Assembly (NCBI RefSeq): GCF_022815605.1
Contig: NZ_JALGRP010000002.1
Span: forward strand, 491,897-555,896
DNA: 64,000 bases
Source: Microbacterium sp. VKM Ac-2923
GTDB taxonomy: Bacteria; Actinomycetota; Actinomycetes; Actinomycetales; Microbacteriaceae
Direction: 5' to 3'
A program made the translations under genes and the position numbers. Below the pieces are notes generated by a model, which was not told the DNA's origin, searched no databases, and saw nothing but the letters and a program-made list of their open reading frames with translations. Below are positions 16,425-25,108 of this stretch, in pieces (within the stretch, counting starts at the first letter, position 1; each line of letters opens with the position of its first letter).

Positions 16425-17774
16425 TTATGGTGTCGATGGTGGAGCTGTCTGGACATTGAGAGTTTCGAGGCTCGGATCGGCGCCCGGGTGTCGAGTGAGA
16501 ATGCGCGTGTCGCCTCCGAACGTTCCCCCGTCGACTGTTGTGATCGTCCAGTCCGGCGTCGCGTATTCGGGAATCCGGTAGACCTCGCCGCCGCCGGAGA
16601 TGCCGGGAGCGCGGGCGCCGGTTGCGGCAAGAACAACGTCTTTGCCAGCGCTCGTCTCGACCCAGATAAGCCCATTCCACATCGCGAGGATGTCCTGGAC
16701 GCCCGCGGCTCCTGTCTTCTGAGCATCGAGGGAGAAAACACCAGCGCCCTCCGCGCTGCGAACGAGAAGACCCGGCTTGTCGGCTGGGCTTGAGTCTGAG
16801 GCGAACCAGAGAAATGCCGACTCGCCGGTAATGCGATCCACGCCGTAGTTCGTAAACCCGTCAGGGATCGACATGATCGCGCCGGTCGCACCGTCGATGA
16901 ACTCGACGGGATCAGGGCCACTCCAGGCGGCCGGCGAGGTATAACCAGTCAGAAACGGCGCGACGCCGTGCGCGTAGACGCTCGACATCTGCTCCGATCG
17001 CCACTGCGCATTCCCTGTGGCTGGGTCAAAGGCCGCGAGCGCGTCCTGCCAGTCGAGGGCTACCCAGCCGTTTGCGAGCGGGGCGCCGGTTCGCTCTGGT
17101 TCTTCCGGTCCGACCGTGCGCCACTTCTCCGTGGTGGAGGCGACGTCGTATCCGAGGACTGCGTAGGTGTCGTCGGCGAGTTCGGTCGTGAAGACGGCGG
17201 TGCCGTTCATTACGGTGAGGTAGCGGCTGGGCTTGGCGCCGCCGAGGTCACCGGGTTCGTACGGTGTGCCGGTGATATCGCTGGGGAGGTCGGTGCGGGA
17301 GAGTTCGGTGCCCGTGTCGTCGTAGACACGCATCTGGATCCTGTCGGCGGTGGCGTTGAGCCCCGACGCTTCCGTGGTGATGTAGACGAGGGCGACGGCA
17401 AGCGGCTCGGCGTCCTGCTCCTGTTCGACCGCCCAGCTCACACCCTCGACCGCTTCATCTGGCTCGACGTCGAGCGCGAGGGTGACAGGGTTCTGCTGGG
17501 CCAGGGAGTACAGGGTAGCCATGCCGCGGGTGTCTCCCCGGACGAGCACGATCTGCGCGCCGAACGCTTCCACGACGTCACTATTGAGGACGACATCTGT
17601 GAAAGCGATTACCGGTTCCGCTGTGGGCTGCGGGGCCGTGGTCGACGGATCTGCGGCGGCCGGTGGGGCGGGTTGGGCTGGCTCGCCGCTGCTGCTGCTG
17701 CAGGAGGGGAGGCTGAGGGCGGCGGCGAGCGCGAGCGCGAGGGCTGTGATAGTCAGAGGCCGTGCGGGTTGCAT
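16425..17774 (-). CDS. Lipoprotein with PQQ-like beta-propeller
   Basis: 449 aa. A signal peptide with lipobox (LSLPSC, Cys ~25) is followed by a Pro/Thr/Ala linker and a repeat-rich beta domain. Its segments, such as YAVLGYDVAS and TEKWRTVG, then LAAFDPATGNAQWRS, are typical of PQQ-type propeller blades. It should sit on the outer face of the membrane. Last gene of a five-gene minus-strand operon of lipoproteins and small membrane proteins (19441 to 16425). Function unknown. Confidence 0.75.
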   Translation of the reverse strand: MQPARPLTITALALALAAALSLPSCSSSSGEPAQPAPPAAADPSTTAPQPTAEPVIAFTDVVLNSDVVEAFGAQIVLVRGDTRGMATLYSLAQQNPVTLALDVEPDEAVEGVSWAVEQEQDAEPLAVALVYITTEASGLNATADRIQMRVYDDTGTELSRTDLPSDITGTPYEPGDLGGAKPSRYLTVMNGTAVFTTELADDTYAVLGYDVASTTEKWRTVGPEEPERTGAPLANGWVALDWQDALAAFDPATGNAQWRSEQMSSVYAHGVAPFLTGYTSPAAWSGPDPVEFIDGATGAIMSIPDGFTNYGVDRITGESAFLWFASDSSPADKPGLLVRSAEGAGVFSLDAQKTGAAGVQDILAMWNGLIWVETSAGKDVVLAATGARAPGISGGGEVYRIPEYATPDWTITTVDGGTFGGDTRILTRHPGADPSLETLNVQTAPPSTP

Positions 17775-17835
17775 AGAAGGCTCCGGTAGGGACGGGTGTT
17801 GGTCAGATAGGTGGACGAAGGGAGTGTGTGGTGTT

Positions 17836-18447
17836 TCAGAACGCGCCCCAGAGGTCCCACTTGCCCGCGATTACGGCGAATGCGCCTATCGGGACGCCGA
17901 CCCGTTCGGCGGTGGGGGCATCGAGGACGTAGGTCTGCGCACCGGACATCTCCGGCTCCGGCCCCCGGAACGACACACCCGATTCGATAACGTCCGGTTC
18001 CCACCCCGCCGCGGTGAGGGCGTCCCGCACAGAGGCAACCACGTCGGCCGATGGGTTGAGAACCACGCCCGTGATCTGCGTCGACTCGACGATCGAGCTG
18101 TACGCCGAGATGACGCAGTCGACCCGGGTGCCGTCCAGGGTGCCGAGTGGAAGCAGCGTGGCGAAGTCAGCTGTGGTGGCCGCTCGCACGGTGTAGTTGC
18201 CGGGGTGCTCCCGTCCCGTCGACGATGACTCCAGCGAGGCGGTGTAGTTCTCGAGCGACGTCGCGCACGCGGCATCCACCATGGCCGGGTTCCCCGGTGC
18301 CGACTCGATCGGGGTGTCGCGGCCACCTGCCGGATCCAGCGCTGCGGCGCACCCGGCGAGCGTTACCAGCGACAACGCTGCGGTCACCACAAGCGTGCTG
18401 CGCCTCAGCAGGCCAGCACGGCGGCGGGCGGCGGCGCGGACGTCCAT
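17836..18447 (-). CDS. Lipoprotein, unknown function (203 aa)
   Basis: A basic N-terminus, a hydrophobic stretch (STLVVTAALSLVTL) and lipobox LAGC indicate a lipid-anchored protein. The mature part contains two further Cys residues. Unknown family. The start codon directly follows the stop of the upstream small membrane gene, so the two are coupled. Confidence 0.7.
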   Translation of the reverse strand: MDVRAAARRRAGLLRRSTLVVTAALSLVTLAGCAAALDPAGGRDTPIESAPGNPAMVDAACATSLENYTASLESSSTGREHPGNYTVRAATTADFATLLPLGTLDGTRVDCVISAYSSIVESTQITGVVLNPSADVVASVRDALTAAGWEPDVIESGVSFRGPEPEMSGAQTYVLDAPTAERVGVPIGAFAVIAGKWDLWGAF

Positions 18448-18663
18448 CTACTTCTCTTCCTTGGCTCGGCGGTGCATGACATGACACGGGACGGCGATGA
18501 CGAGGCCGATGATCGCGGCGAGGAGGGCTGGGAGGTGCCCGTTTGGGTAGTAGCCGATGACCACGAGTTTGAAGATTCCGGCGAAGCAGATGGCGAGGCC
18601 GAGGATGGTGCCGGCCATCCAGAGGGCTGCGGCGTTCAGGACGTCCGTCTCTTTCGACGTCAG
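18448..18663 (-). CDS. Small membrane protein (about 71 aa)
   Basis: An open frame not starting with ATG: the best start is the CTG at 18663, overlapping the TGA of the upstream gene, giving MTSKETDVLNAAALW at the N-terminus. Otherwise the first ATG gives 56 aa. Two hydrophobic helices (AGTILGLAICFAGIF and LPALLAAIIGLVIAV) and a basic tail (HRRAKEEK) follow. It fills the gap between two operon genes exactly, which supports it. Function unknown. Confidence 0.6.
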   Translation of the reverse strand: MTSKETDVLNAAALWMAGTILGLAICFAGIFKLVVIGYYPNGHLPALLAAIIGLVIAVPCHVMHRRAKEEK

Positions 18664-18968
18664 ATGGAGGCGAAGATCGCGGGCAGCAGACCGAAGGGGC
18701 TCTTAAAGAGGATCGAGAACACCACGCCCCCGATGATCGTGAGAATCGGCATGAATTTCGAGCGGCCCGTCCGTAGCGCGAGTAGCAGCGTGACCACGCC
18801 GACCACGAGAGCGCCGATGGGGAGCAGGATGGTGAGGAAGAGCCCGATGTACATCAGGGCCGTGGAGAACAACCCGCTGATGGCGTGCTTCGTGGCTTCG
18901 ACGGCGAGGGAGGCGGCTTCGGAGGCAATCTCGCGGCCAGCAGAAGGTCGCGGGTTCTCGGAGCTCAT
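18660..18968 (-). CDS. Small membrane protein (102 aa)
   Basis: Starts at the ATG at 18968 behind AAAGGA. A polar, Glu/Ala-rich N-terminus is followed by two or three transmembrane helices (MYIGLFLTILLPIGALVVG, then the next helix up to LLLAL, then MPILTIIGGVVFSILF). Second gene of the lipoprotein operon. No recognised family. Confidence 0.7.
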   Translation of the reverse strand: MSSENPRPSAGREIASEAASLAVEATKHAISGLFSTALMYIGLFLTILLPIGALVVGVVTLLLALRTGRSKFMPILTIIGGVVFSILFKSPFGLLPAIFASI

Positions 18969-19015
18969 AGGTGTGGTCCTTTCGGGTGAGCGGATACGTC
19001 GTGCTGGTCTGTGAT

Positions 19016-19441
19016 TCAGGGGCGGGTGTCGCACTTGTCGCGGACGAACGCGTCGACGCGGGAGATGGCGCTCGTGTTGAGCAGCGCGGTGGAGAGGGAG
19101 CCGAGCCAGTTGCCGTTGCTGGCGTTGTCTTCCTGCTTCTTCCAGGTCTCCGCGACTGATTCCACGTCCGGCTGGATCTCGGACGGGGCGACCGTGGCGA
19201 GCTCGTCCCACATGATCTTCAGGTCCCCCACCGCCCCAACAGCCGTGAACAGCCCACCAAGGCCGCCGCTATCGGCGGTGTTCATCTGCTCGAGGTAGGC
19301 GGTCTTGTGCTTGTCCATGGTCGAGCAGAACGCCTCCACGCTTCGGGTGGGGGCGCAGCCCGCAGCCGCTACCGTCACCGCGGCGAGGACGGCGGCGGTA
19401 CCAACCCGCGGGTAGCGGCGGGCTGTGGGGCGACGATGCAT
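19016..19441 (-). CDS. Lipoprotein, unknown function (141 aa)
   Basis: Starts at the ATG at 19441 with GGAGGAG upstream. A twin-Arg-rich N-terminus (HRRPTARRYPR), a hydrophobic helix and lipobox AAAGC are followed by a helical soluble domain with two more Cys (FCST near the start, DKCD near the end) that may form a disulfide. First gene of the five-gene exported-protein operon; its promoter region (19442-19700) holds a palindrome that is shared with the XRE regulator. Confidence 0.7.
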   Translation of the reverse strand: MHRRPTARRYPRVGTAAVLAAVTVAAAGCAPTRSVEAFCSTMDKHKTAYLEQMNTADSGGLGGLFTAVGAVGDLKIMWDELATVAPSEIQPDVESVAETWKKQEDNASNGNWLGSLSTALLNTSAISRVDAFVRDKCDTRP

Positions 19442-19472
19442 GGCTCCTCCATCCACGAAACCATTGAGGCCC

Positions 19473-19488
19473 GCTACTTATGAGTAGC
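19473..19488. promoter_or_regulatory. Palindromic operator-like site 1
   Basis: GCTACTTATGAGTAGC: arms GCTACT/AGTAGC around TATG. The half-site CGCTACTTAT recurs as a long inverted repeat upstream of the XRE gene (20062-20095). The site lies 32 nt upstream of the first lipoprotein gene, where a repressor would act. Confidence 0.6.
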
Positions 19489-19700
19489 ACATGGTGCAGG
19501 CTTGCTCCACACGCATGACGACTCGAGGTGGGCCGGCTCGGCTCCATCTGTCGATACCGGAGTAAGGACAACTTCGGCGCCCGCCACCTCGACCGCCAAC
19601 AAATCCACGTCGACAGATGCCTTCCGCCGGGCGGGTGTCGGGCGCTACGGTGCGAAACCGCGCACCCGCATCGAGGTGGACGCGCTGAGAGGGATCGAAC

Positions 19701-20051
19701 GTGACTACATTCGACCGCGACGACACTGACAACGAGGAGCACTGCCCGCCCTGGTGCCTCGCTGACCACGAACACCAGGGCGACGCCGACCAGAGGTGGC
19801 ACTACAGCGTCTGCATCGAGTTGCCGCTTGTGGAGCTTGCTCCGTCAGACGGCGTTCCGGGGGCGAAGTTGACGGACACGGCATTGTCATTTGACGTCGG
19901 ACTGGAGCGGCCGTGGGGATCGACGGCCACCTACGTCCTACTCGGCGTCGGAGCGGAGCGAGTCCGCACGTTCTGTTTGACGCTGGAGAGCACGGAGCGG
20001 CTGGTCGCGGCCGTAAAGGACGTGGCCCGCATCGCAAGACGCAGCGATTAG
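19701..20051 (+). CDS. Small protein with N-terminal CPPWC motif (DUF6907-like)
   Basis: 116 aa from a GTG start. The N-terminus has HCPPWCLADHEHQGD, the CPxWC...H pattern of a family common in actinobacterial accessory DNA and likely to bind metal. A beta-rich remainder follows (ATYVLLGVGAERVRTFCLTL). It is divergent from the lipoprotein operon and upstream of the XRE gene. Function unknown. Confidence 0.6.
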   Translation: MTTFDRDDTDNEEHCPPWCLADHEHQGDADQRWHYSVCIELPLVELAPSDGVPGAKLTDTALSFDVGLERPWGSTATYVLLGVGAERVRTFCLTLESTERLVAAVKDVARIARRSD

Positions 20052-20061
20052 CACGCATCTA

Positions 20062-20095
20062 CGCTACTTATCACTCTGTAGATTTATAAGTAGCG
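20062..20095. promoter_or_regulatory. Inverted-repeat operator-like site 2
   Basis: CGCTACTTAT (20062-20071) and ATAAGTAGCG (20086-20095) form a perfect 10-bp inverted repeat with a 14-nt spacer. It lies 18 nt before the XRE start codon. The half-site matches site 1, so autoregulation plus control of the lipoprotein operon by the XRE protein is likely. Confidence 0.65.
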
Positions 20096-20113
20096 CGGCG
20101 ATGTGCTGAGGGG

Positions 20114-20341
20114 ATGGAAGGCGACCTTCAGCGCACACTCGGGCGCAACCTCCGCGCACACCGACAGGAGCTCGGCCTCAGCCAGGAACAGTTCGCCGAG
20201 AAGCTCGGCTACCACCGCACGTACATCGGGGGCATCGAACAGGGGCTGAGAAACCTCAGTCTGCGTTCGATTGAGCGACTCGCCGCCGACTTGGCAATCG
20301 ACCCGTTGCGGTTATTGAGCGCTGAGTCCGAACGGCCGTGA
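20114..20341 (+). CDS. XRE-family transcriptional regulator
   Basis: 75 aa, essentially a single lambda-repressor-like HTH: LGRNLRAHRQELGLSQEQFA, then YHRTYIGGIEQGLRNLS, then the last helix. No effector domain. Such short regulators bind palindromes near their own promoter. The inverted repeat just upstream and its copy at 19473 are the obvious targets. Confidence 0.85.
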   Translation: MEGDLQRTLGRNLRAHRQELGLSQEQFAEKLGYHRTYIGGIEQGLRNLSLRSIERLAADLAIDPLRLLSAESERP

Positions 20342-20531
20342 ACAGCTATGTGCACGGCCATACCCAAGGTCGCGCCTGAGCAAAGCATCACGACGGCGAT
20401 GTCGCGAGCGCATGAGTGGGCTCACGGATTCGGTGGTGACCTTAGGGCTCTGTGCCGGCAAAGACACGAAGTAGCGTTCATTGTGGTCGTTGCGTGCACG
20501 CAGTGGTTATGCTCTCCAGAAGGGGGCGACT

Positions 20532-22583
20532 GTGGCACATATGGAAGATGAACGAGCGGACACATCACACGAGCGTGGCACTCTCATACTGCGCGATCCG
20601 GTGCACGACTACTTTGTGCTACCCGCTCAACTCGAGAGTCTCCTTGCGCAATGGCCTCTGCACCGATTGAGGCGCGTTTCTCAAACTTCGATGGCGAGCA
20701 TCCAGTACCCATCTCTCACGGGCACGAGGTTCGAGCACAGTCTTGGCACGATGCACCTGGCTCGCACGGCCTGGCGCGAGATGTGGAGCCGCGTGGACGA
20801 CATCGATGGACCCAAAGACTTCATCGCTGCCGTGAGGGAAGATCTGGAAAATTCGAAGCCCTTCGCCGGCGATAAACTCGACGAGTTTACGGCGGAGTGG
20901 GTAGCAAACGAGAACGCGTTCTCCAGAGACTTCGTCAGGAACGTTGATCTCGCGCTCGCCGCAGCGGGTCTTCTTCACGACCTTGGGCACCCACCATTCT
21001 CGCACGCGCTCGAAAATTTCTTCGAGCGAAATTTGAGCATTTTGGTTCCAGGAGCCCACCGCGAGCAGATGCGTCGAAAAGCGAACCTCAAGGTTGGCGC
21101 GCAATTTCACGAAGTTGCGGGCCTTCACCTCGTCAACAGCCTCGACTGGAATTCGGTGACTGGGATCTCACGCGAACTCGTCACGCGCATTCTAATTGGA
21201 GGCCCACCCGATTCCTGGGTCGCCGCCCTTCACGAGATTGTCTCGGGTGAGGTTGATGTTGACAGGATGGACTACGTCATTCGCGACGCAAACCGGGCGG
21301 GAACTGAGTTCGGAGCAGTTGACGCTACGCGCTTGATGCAATCCATCAAACTTCGTGCACTTGCGACTGACGATATGAATAGAGCGTCAGCTTGGCGGGT
21401 CGGATACGAATACCGTGCGCGCAGTGCAATCGAGACCTTCCTAACTAATAGAATTAGATACTACCAGTGGGTTCTTTTTCATTACCGAGTTGTTGCTGCG
21501 AATAAGTTTCTGGAGGAGGCGCTGGAAGAACTCTTGGAGATCGAAAGAACCAGCTCCCCGAACGCCAACGACACCAATATATCTGCTCGGTTCGCAGAGT
21601 TAAGGCCGAACCTCGCCTATTTTGGCGGTCCCGACAGGCATACCTATCGGCTCAGGCCAGCCATAAAAGGTTCCGGTGTCCAACAAGTTCGTGACTTCGA
21701 CACGGTGCGGACTGCCTCGGAAGTTGACGACGGCGTGATCAACGTATGGATGAAGGAAGCGGCCAGGCGAGCCAGGGCGATCAGAACGTCGAATACGCAA
21801 ACCGTCCACCGCGCCCGGCTAGCAAATTTTGAGGCGTTGTACGGAGCCATATTTTTTCGAGAACAGAACTGGGTTTCGCTCTGGGAGGATGAGGCGGATT
21901 TTGTCGCAGTCGCGGAGTCTATGAAAGCGTCACTTACCTCCATCCTAGAACTAGCAGCCACTAGCATCAGCGAAATGATAGCCAGCGTTGATGAGAATAG
22001 TGATGAGCACGGACTCTTGAGCCTAGAAGCTCTCAATCTCGCCAATATTCAGATTCAGATGGAGGCAGACCCAGGGAGGGGAGTGAATCTACTGGCGAAA
22101 CGTTTGCTGTACAACGTTCCTAATGTCGAAGCGGATGACGAGAAAAAAAAGGGTACGCAGCTACAGCCGTGGGAAAAGGCGGCTGCACATCCAGCGGCAA
22201 TTATCCGCAAGGATGCCGAGCGTCGCCTGCAGGCATCCCTCGCGTTCAAGCCGCTGCAGCCCGGGGCTACTTCAGTGAAGTGGATTGTATCGTACCAATC
22301 AACTGTCGCCGTGAAAGAAGACTCGGAAGCGGTTGCCATATTCAAGGGCAATAAGATCGGGCGGATTGGCCAGTACAGCGCGCTTGGGAGTGGTTTGAAC
22401 AACCTCACTTCACGGTATCCATGCATTTTTGCGTTCGTAGTTCTCCCAGCCGACACAGAACGAGACCTTGAAGTGCTGCGGTCAAACGCGCGAAAGCATT
22501 TTGTGGAGGAATTCCCCGATTGGGTAAGAACCGAATTTATGGGCGTTCCAACGGCTTCATTTTTTGCTATTGACGGATTGTAA
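20532..22583 (+). CDS. HD-domain dNTP triphosphohydrolase-like protein (SAMHD1/dGTPase type)
   Basis: About 683 aa from the GTG at 20532 (AAGGGGG 8 nt upstream). The N-terminal half carries the metal-binding HD set: TRFEHSLGT (first His), LLHDLGHPPFSH (His-Asp) and EVDVDRMDYVIRDA (distal Asp), with the substrate-handling residues typical of SAMHD1-like enzymes. The C-terminal ~350 residues are unfamiliar. Such enzymes hydrolyse dNTPs; bacterial relatives starve phages of nucleotides. It leads a tight three-gene set with two unknown small genes, which suggests a defence cassette, but that is inference. Confidence 0.8.
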   Translation: MAHMEDERADTSHERGTLILRDPVHDYFVLPAQLESLLAQWPLHRLRRVSQTSMASIQYPSLTGTRFEHSLGTMHLARTAWREMWSRVDDIDGPKDFIAAVREDLENSKPFAGDKLDEFTAEWVANENAFSRDFVRNVDLALAAAGLLHDLGHPPFSHALENFFERNLSILVPGAHREQMRRKANLKVGAQFHEVAGLHLVNSLDWNSVTGISRELVTRILIGGPPDSWVAALHEIVSGEVDVDRMDYVIRDANRAGTEFGAVDATRLMQSIKLRALATDDMNRASAWRVGYEYRARSAIETFLTNRIRYYQWVLFHYRVVAANKFLEEALEELLEIERTSSPNANDTNISARFAELRPNLAYFGGPDRHTYRLRPAIKGSGVQQVRDFDTVRTASEVDDGVINVWMKEAARRARAIRTSNTQTVHRARLANFEALYGAIFFREQNWVSLWEDEADFVAVAESMKASLTSILELAATSISEMIASVDENSDEHGLLSLEALNLANIQIQMEADPGRGVNLLAKRLLYNVPNVEADDEKKKGTQLQPWEKAAAHPAAIIRKDAERRLQASLAFKPLQPGATSVKWIVSYQSTVAVKEDSEAVAIFKGNKIGRIGQYSALGSGLNNLTSRYPCIFAFVVLPADTERDLEVLRSNARKHFVEEFPDWVRTEFMGVPTASFFAIDGL

Positions 22584-22596
22584 AGGGAGTAGCATA

Positions 22597-22920
22597 ATGA
22601 CAACAGGAAAAACCGTAAGCAAGGCGCCTAATGGAGTGGAAAAGCCAAATCCAAGTATAAACTCACCGCGCTCCACTCTTGAAGTTTCGATAGTGCATTT
22701 CTTAGCTTCCGAGCAGGTGTCGGTCACCTCTGATGAAGTATGTTGGGAACGGATGAGGCTCGAATTTGGGCACGATCTTCCTGCGGACAGGGTGTCACTG
22801 GCTCTTGGTTTCATCTCGGCCAGCTCTCTCATAAGTTACTCCGAATCGACCGGGCAAATAATAGTGGACACAGAGCGGATGGAGCGGTTCTTGAGTAAGC
22901 GAATCGAGGTCGAGAGCTGA
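22597..22920 (+). CDS. Small partner protein, possibly winged-helix (107 aa)
   Basis: Starts at the ATG at 22597, 14 nt after the HD gene, with GGGAG upstream. A polar N-terminus is followed by a compact helix-rich domain (TLEVSIVHFLASEQVSV, then a helix, then LISYSESTGQIIVD) that reads like a winged helix. No recognised family. Conserved spacing suggests it works with the HD protein. Confidence 0.55.
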   Translation: MTTGKTVSKAPNGVEKPNPSINSPRSTLEVSIVHFLASEQVSVTSDEVCWERMRLEFGHDLPADRVSLALGFISASSLISYSESTGQIIVDTERMERFLSKRIEVES

Positions 22921-22970
22921 GCGACGCAGCACTTCTTCTGAGTGCGATAGCGGAGATATTTAGCGTTCTT

Positions 22971-23516
22971 ATGTGGCCAGCGATCGCTATCTTTCTCTCC
23001 ATTCGTTTTTCGAAACAAATCTCGAAGATCCTTCGTGCTGTACGCCGACGTATCCGCAACTCCCAAAATGTCAGTCTCGGGCTCGGGTCCGCCCGCGCCG
23101 AGTTGAGCGGGTTCGTCGAGGGATCAGCGAGAGCAACAAGAGACGTGGTGCTTCATGCGTCGCCAATTGCTTCCGCCCAGGCCGTCGAAGAAGCTGCCCA
23201 AGCACTCGAGCCAGCCGAGGCTGCCCTTCAGCCCGTAGAGCGGGTTCGCCTTGCCCGTGAGGCCGTCGCCGCTCGGTTGCGACAACTTGTATCTACAAAC
23301 ACGGAAACAAGCTCGACGTTTTCTCTCGATCAGCTCGCTGCCGACGCACGCAGGGAGGGCAAAATATCTCGTGAGATTGAGGCTTCAATTCAAGAATTGG
23401 CCTCTCTTGCGAATGTCGTCCGAGTGTCTGGTCCATTAGCGCCAAACCAGCGCGCCGCAGAAGCTTTCTCATCACTGGCTAAAGCGCTCCTGCAGGCCAT
23501 ACCTTCCCCCGACTAG
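22971..23516 (+). CDS. Membrane-anchored coiled-coil protein (181 aa)
   Basis: From the ATG at 22971, one N-terminal membrane helix (MWPAIAIFLSIRF) is followed by a basic stretch and a long Ala/Glu-rich helical region. The frame is open further upstream in a hydrophobic sequence (LLLSAIAEIFSVL), and a CTG overlapping the previous stop (22919) could be the real start, giving a longer helix. Third gene of the HD cassette. Function unknown. Confidence 0.55.
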   Translation: MWPAIAIFLSIRFSKQISKILRAVRRRIRNSQNVSLGLGSARAELSGFVEGSARATRDVVLHASPIASAQAVEEAAQALEPAEAALQPVERVRLAREAVAARLRQLVSTNTETSSTFSLDQLAADARREGKISREIEASIQELASLANVVRVSGPLAPNQRAAEAFSSLAKALLQAIPSPD

Positions 23517-23577
23517 TTCTGCTGCGCAGCGTCTTATTCCTCGCGGCAGCGTCGGCGTGAATCCCATTCGAGTTCGG

Positions 23578-24363
23578 TCAAATTGGGAAACTCAGGAACG
23601 GATCGTCGTAGGGCGTGTCGCCTCCTGGCCACGCGCCCCAGGTGATACTGGCCTCGGTCATGTAGTTTCGCTGCGTCTGCACTTTGGCGACCAGCCGCGG
23701 ATCAGCGAGTTGCGTTGCGAGCACCCATTGTGGCCAGACGCCCATGCGCCATTCGATGTTGATCTTAAATAGCCAGTCCCGTTCGCGGTCGAGGCGGAAG
23801 CTGTCGATGTACTGCTTGGCCTGGACGTAGCCCGTGCGCGGATGCGGTGGCCCGAACTCGAACTCCAGGGTGTCGAGAAGTTCGTCGTGGACCCACACCG
23901 CGGGCGGCCGGTATTCGGAATTCGGGTCCATGTTCAGGGTGATGGTGCAGAGCACTCGCTCACCAAACTGATACATCGTCAAGTGCCCCCACGGACGGAA
24001 GAACAGCTCTTCGTCTCGGAACAGCGTGGCGAGCTTGTCGGCGCCGCGGTCGCTTCGCCGGAGTGCGGTGCGTTGGTCGACGTGGTGGGTCGCGGCATAC
24101 GCCTCGAGGCGCTTCTCTAGGGTGGCCCCGTCAAGGCCGACGCCGCAGGTCTCAAGGTATGCCCGGATGTCGCCGTGAGGTTCAGTCGCGTACCGGCTGA
24201 GCATCTCGCGGAGAGTGCCGCGCGCCTGTTCAACGCTGCCCATCCCGACGACGCGCACAAGCGCCTCGCAGGTAGCGATCCGGTCCGGAGCGAGCGCGCC
24301 TTCTCCTCGGCGCAGCTCGCGGAGCTCTTTTCGTAGCTGCAATCTGAGCGGGTCGTCCTTCAT
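23578..24363 (-). CDS. Hypothetical protein (261 aa)
   Basis: Not recognised. The charged helical N-terminal third (KDDPLRLQLRKELRELRRG) is followed by a Trp/Phe-rich mixed domain (LFFRPWGHLTMYQFGERV, WLFKINIEWRMGVWPQW). No membrane helices. It is transcribed away from the transfer module and shares an intergenic region with it (24364-24469). Confidence 0.6.
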   Translation of the reverse strand: MKDDPLRLQLRKELRELRRGEGALAPDRIATCEALVRVVGMGSVEQARGTLREMLSRYATEPHGDIRAYLETCGVGLDGATLEKRLEAYAATHHVDQRTALRRSDRGADKLATLFRDEELFFRPWGHLTMYQFGERVLCTITLNMDPNSEYRPPAVWVHDELLDTLEFEFGPPHPRTGYVQAKQYIDSFRLDRERDWLFKINIEWRMGVWPQWVLATQLADPRLVAKVQTQRNYMTEASITWGAWPGGDTPYDDPFLSFPI

Positions 24364-24469
24364 GGCCTCATGGTGTCAGTTTCGTGTCAGTGACAGTCGC
24401 CCCATCTAGAACGAGCCTGGATTCAGAACCGGAGGGCGAGCTTCCGGGCATGAAAAGAAGGGCTTCACC

Positions 24470-24781
24470 ATGTTCGAGACGAAGAAGGAGCTGGCGTCGC
24501 TGGGGGGTGCATTCACCTCGGCGGGTCTCTCGCAGATGGACGGACGCATGCAGCGTCAGACGGACCGTGAGATGGACCAGGTGCGCTCCCGCGCCGTGGT
24601 CGCAGCTACGGTCGAGCAGGGTCGCGGGTTCATTGCGGAGCTGGCGCTGAGCGAGGTGGGCGGCTTGTCGGCGCTGGAGACGCACCTCATTCAGGTGGCT
24701 CCGCTCGGGGAGGCGCGCTACAAGCACATCGTCGACGCTTACGCGATGGGCGCCGCCCGCACGATCGCGCGGTTCTCGTGA
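24470..24781 (+). CDS. Hypothetical protein, first gene of the transfer module
   Basis: 103 aa, helical, with no recognised motif beyond a polar repeat-like stretch (QMDGRMQRQTDREMDQVRSR). AGAAGGG lies upstream of the ATG. The next gene begins 2 nt after its stop, so it belongs to the same operon as the small membrane protein. Proteins of this size and place occur at the start of actinobacterial transfer modules. Confidence 0.6.
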   Translation: MFETKKELASLGGAFTSAGLSQMDGRMQRQTDREMDQVRSRAVVAATVEQGRGFIAELALSEVGGLSALETHLIQVAPLGEARYKHIVDAYAMGAARTIARFS

Positions 24782-24782
24782 C

Positions 24783-25058
24783 ATGCTCCTCGGGCTGCTG
24801 GTGCTGGCGGGCCTGCCGTTGTTGCTGTTCTTCGAGTTCCTCGACAGGGTGCCCGACATGATCGGCTGGATCGGCGACCAGATCGAGCGCCGCCGCGACG
24901 CGAAGCGCGCCCGCATCGAGGCCGAGCTGGACCGCACCCAGGCGCAGCTGCGGGCGACCATCCTGCAGCTCGCCGCCGAACTCGGTGCCGACGCGCACGA
25001 AGCCCGCAAGGCCATGATCCGCGAGTCCTACCTGCACCGCGGAGAACTCCCCCAGTAG
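24783..25058 (+). CDS. Membrane-anchored coiled-coil protein (91 aa)
   Basis: One N-terminal hydrophobic helix (MLLGLLVLAGLPLLLFFEFL) is followed by a charged alpha-helical tail of ~55 residues with heptad-like spacing (RRRDAKRARIEAELDRTQAQ). Likely a bitopic inner-membrane protein of the transfer module. A terminator-like hairpin follows. Confidence 0.6.
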   Translation: MLLGLLVLAGLPLLLFFEFLDRVPDMIGWIGDQIERRRDAKRARIEAELDRTQAQLRATILQLAAELGADAHEARKAMIRESYLHRGELPQ

Positions 25059-25077
25059 GTGGGCGGGAGGGAAGCTC

Positions 25078-25108
25078 GGGGCGACGGTGGCAGCCGTCAC
25101 CGTCGCCC
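25078..25108. terminator. Hairpin after the first transfer genes
   Basis: GGGCGACGGTG (25078-25088) pairs perfectly with CACCGTCGCCC (25098-25108), an 11-bp stem with a 9-nt loop. It closes the two-gene unit before the MT-A70 gene. Confidence 0.65.
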
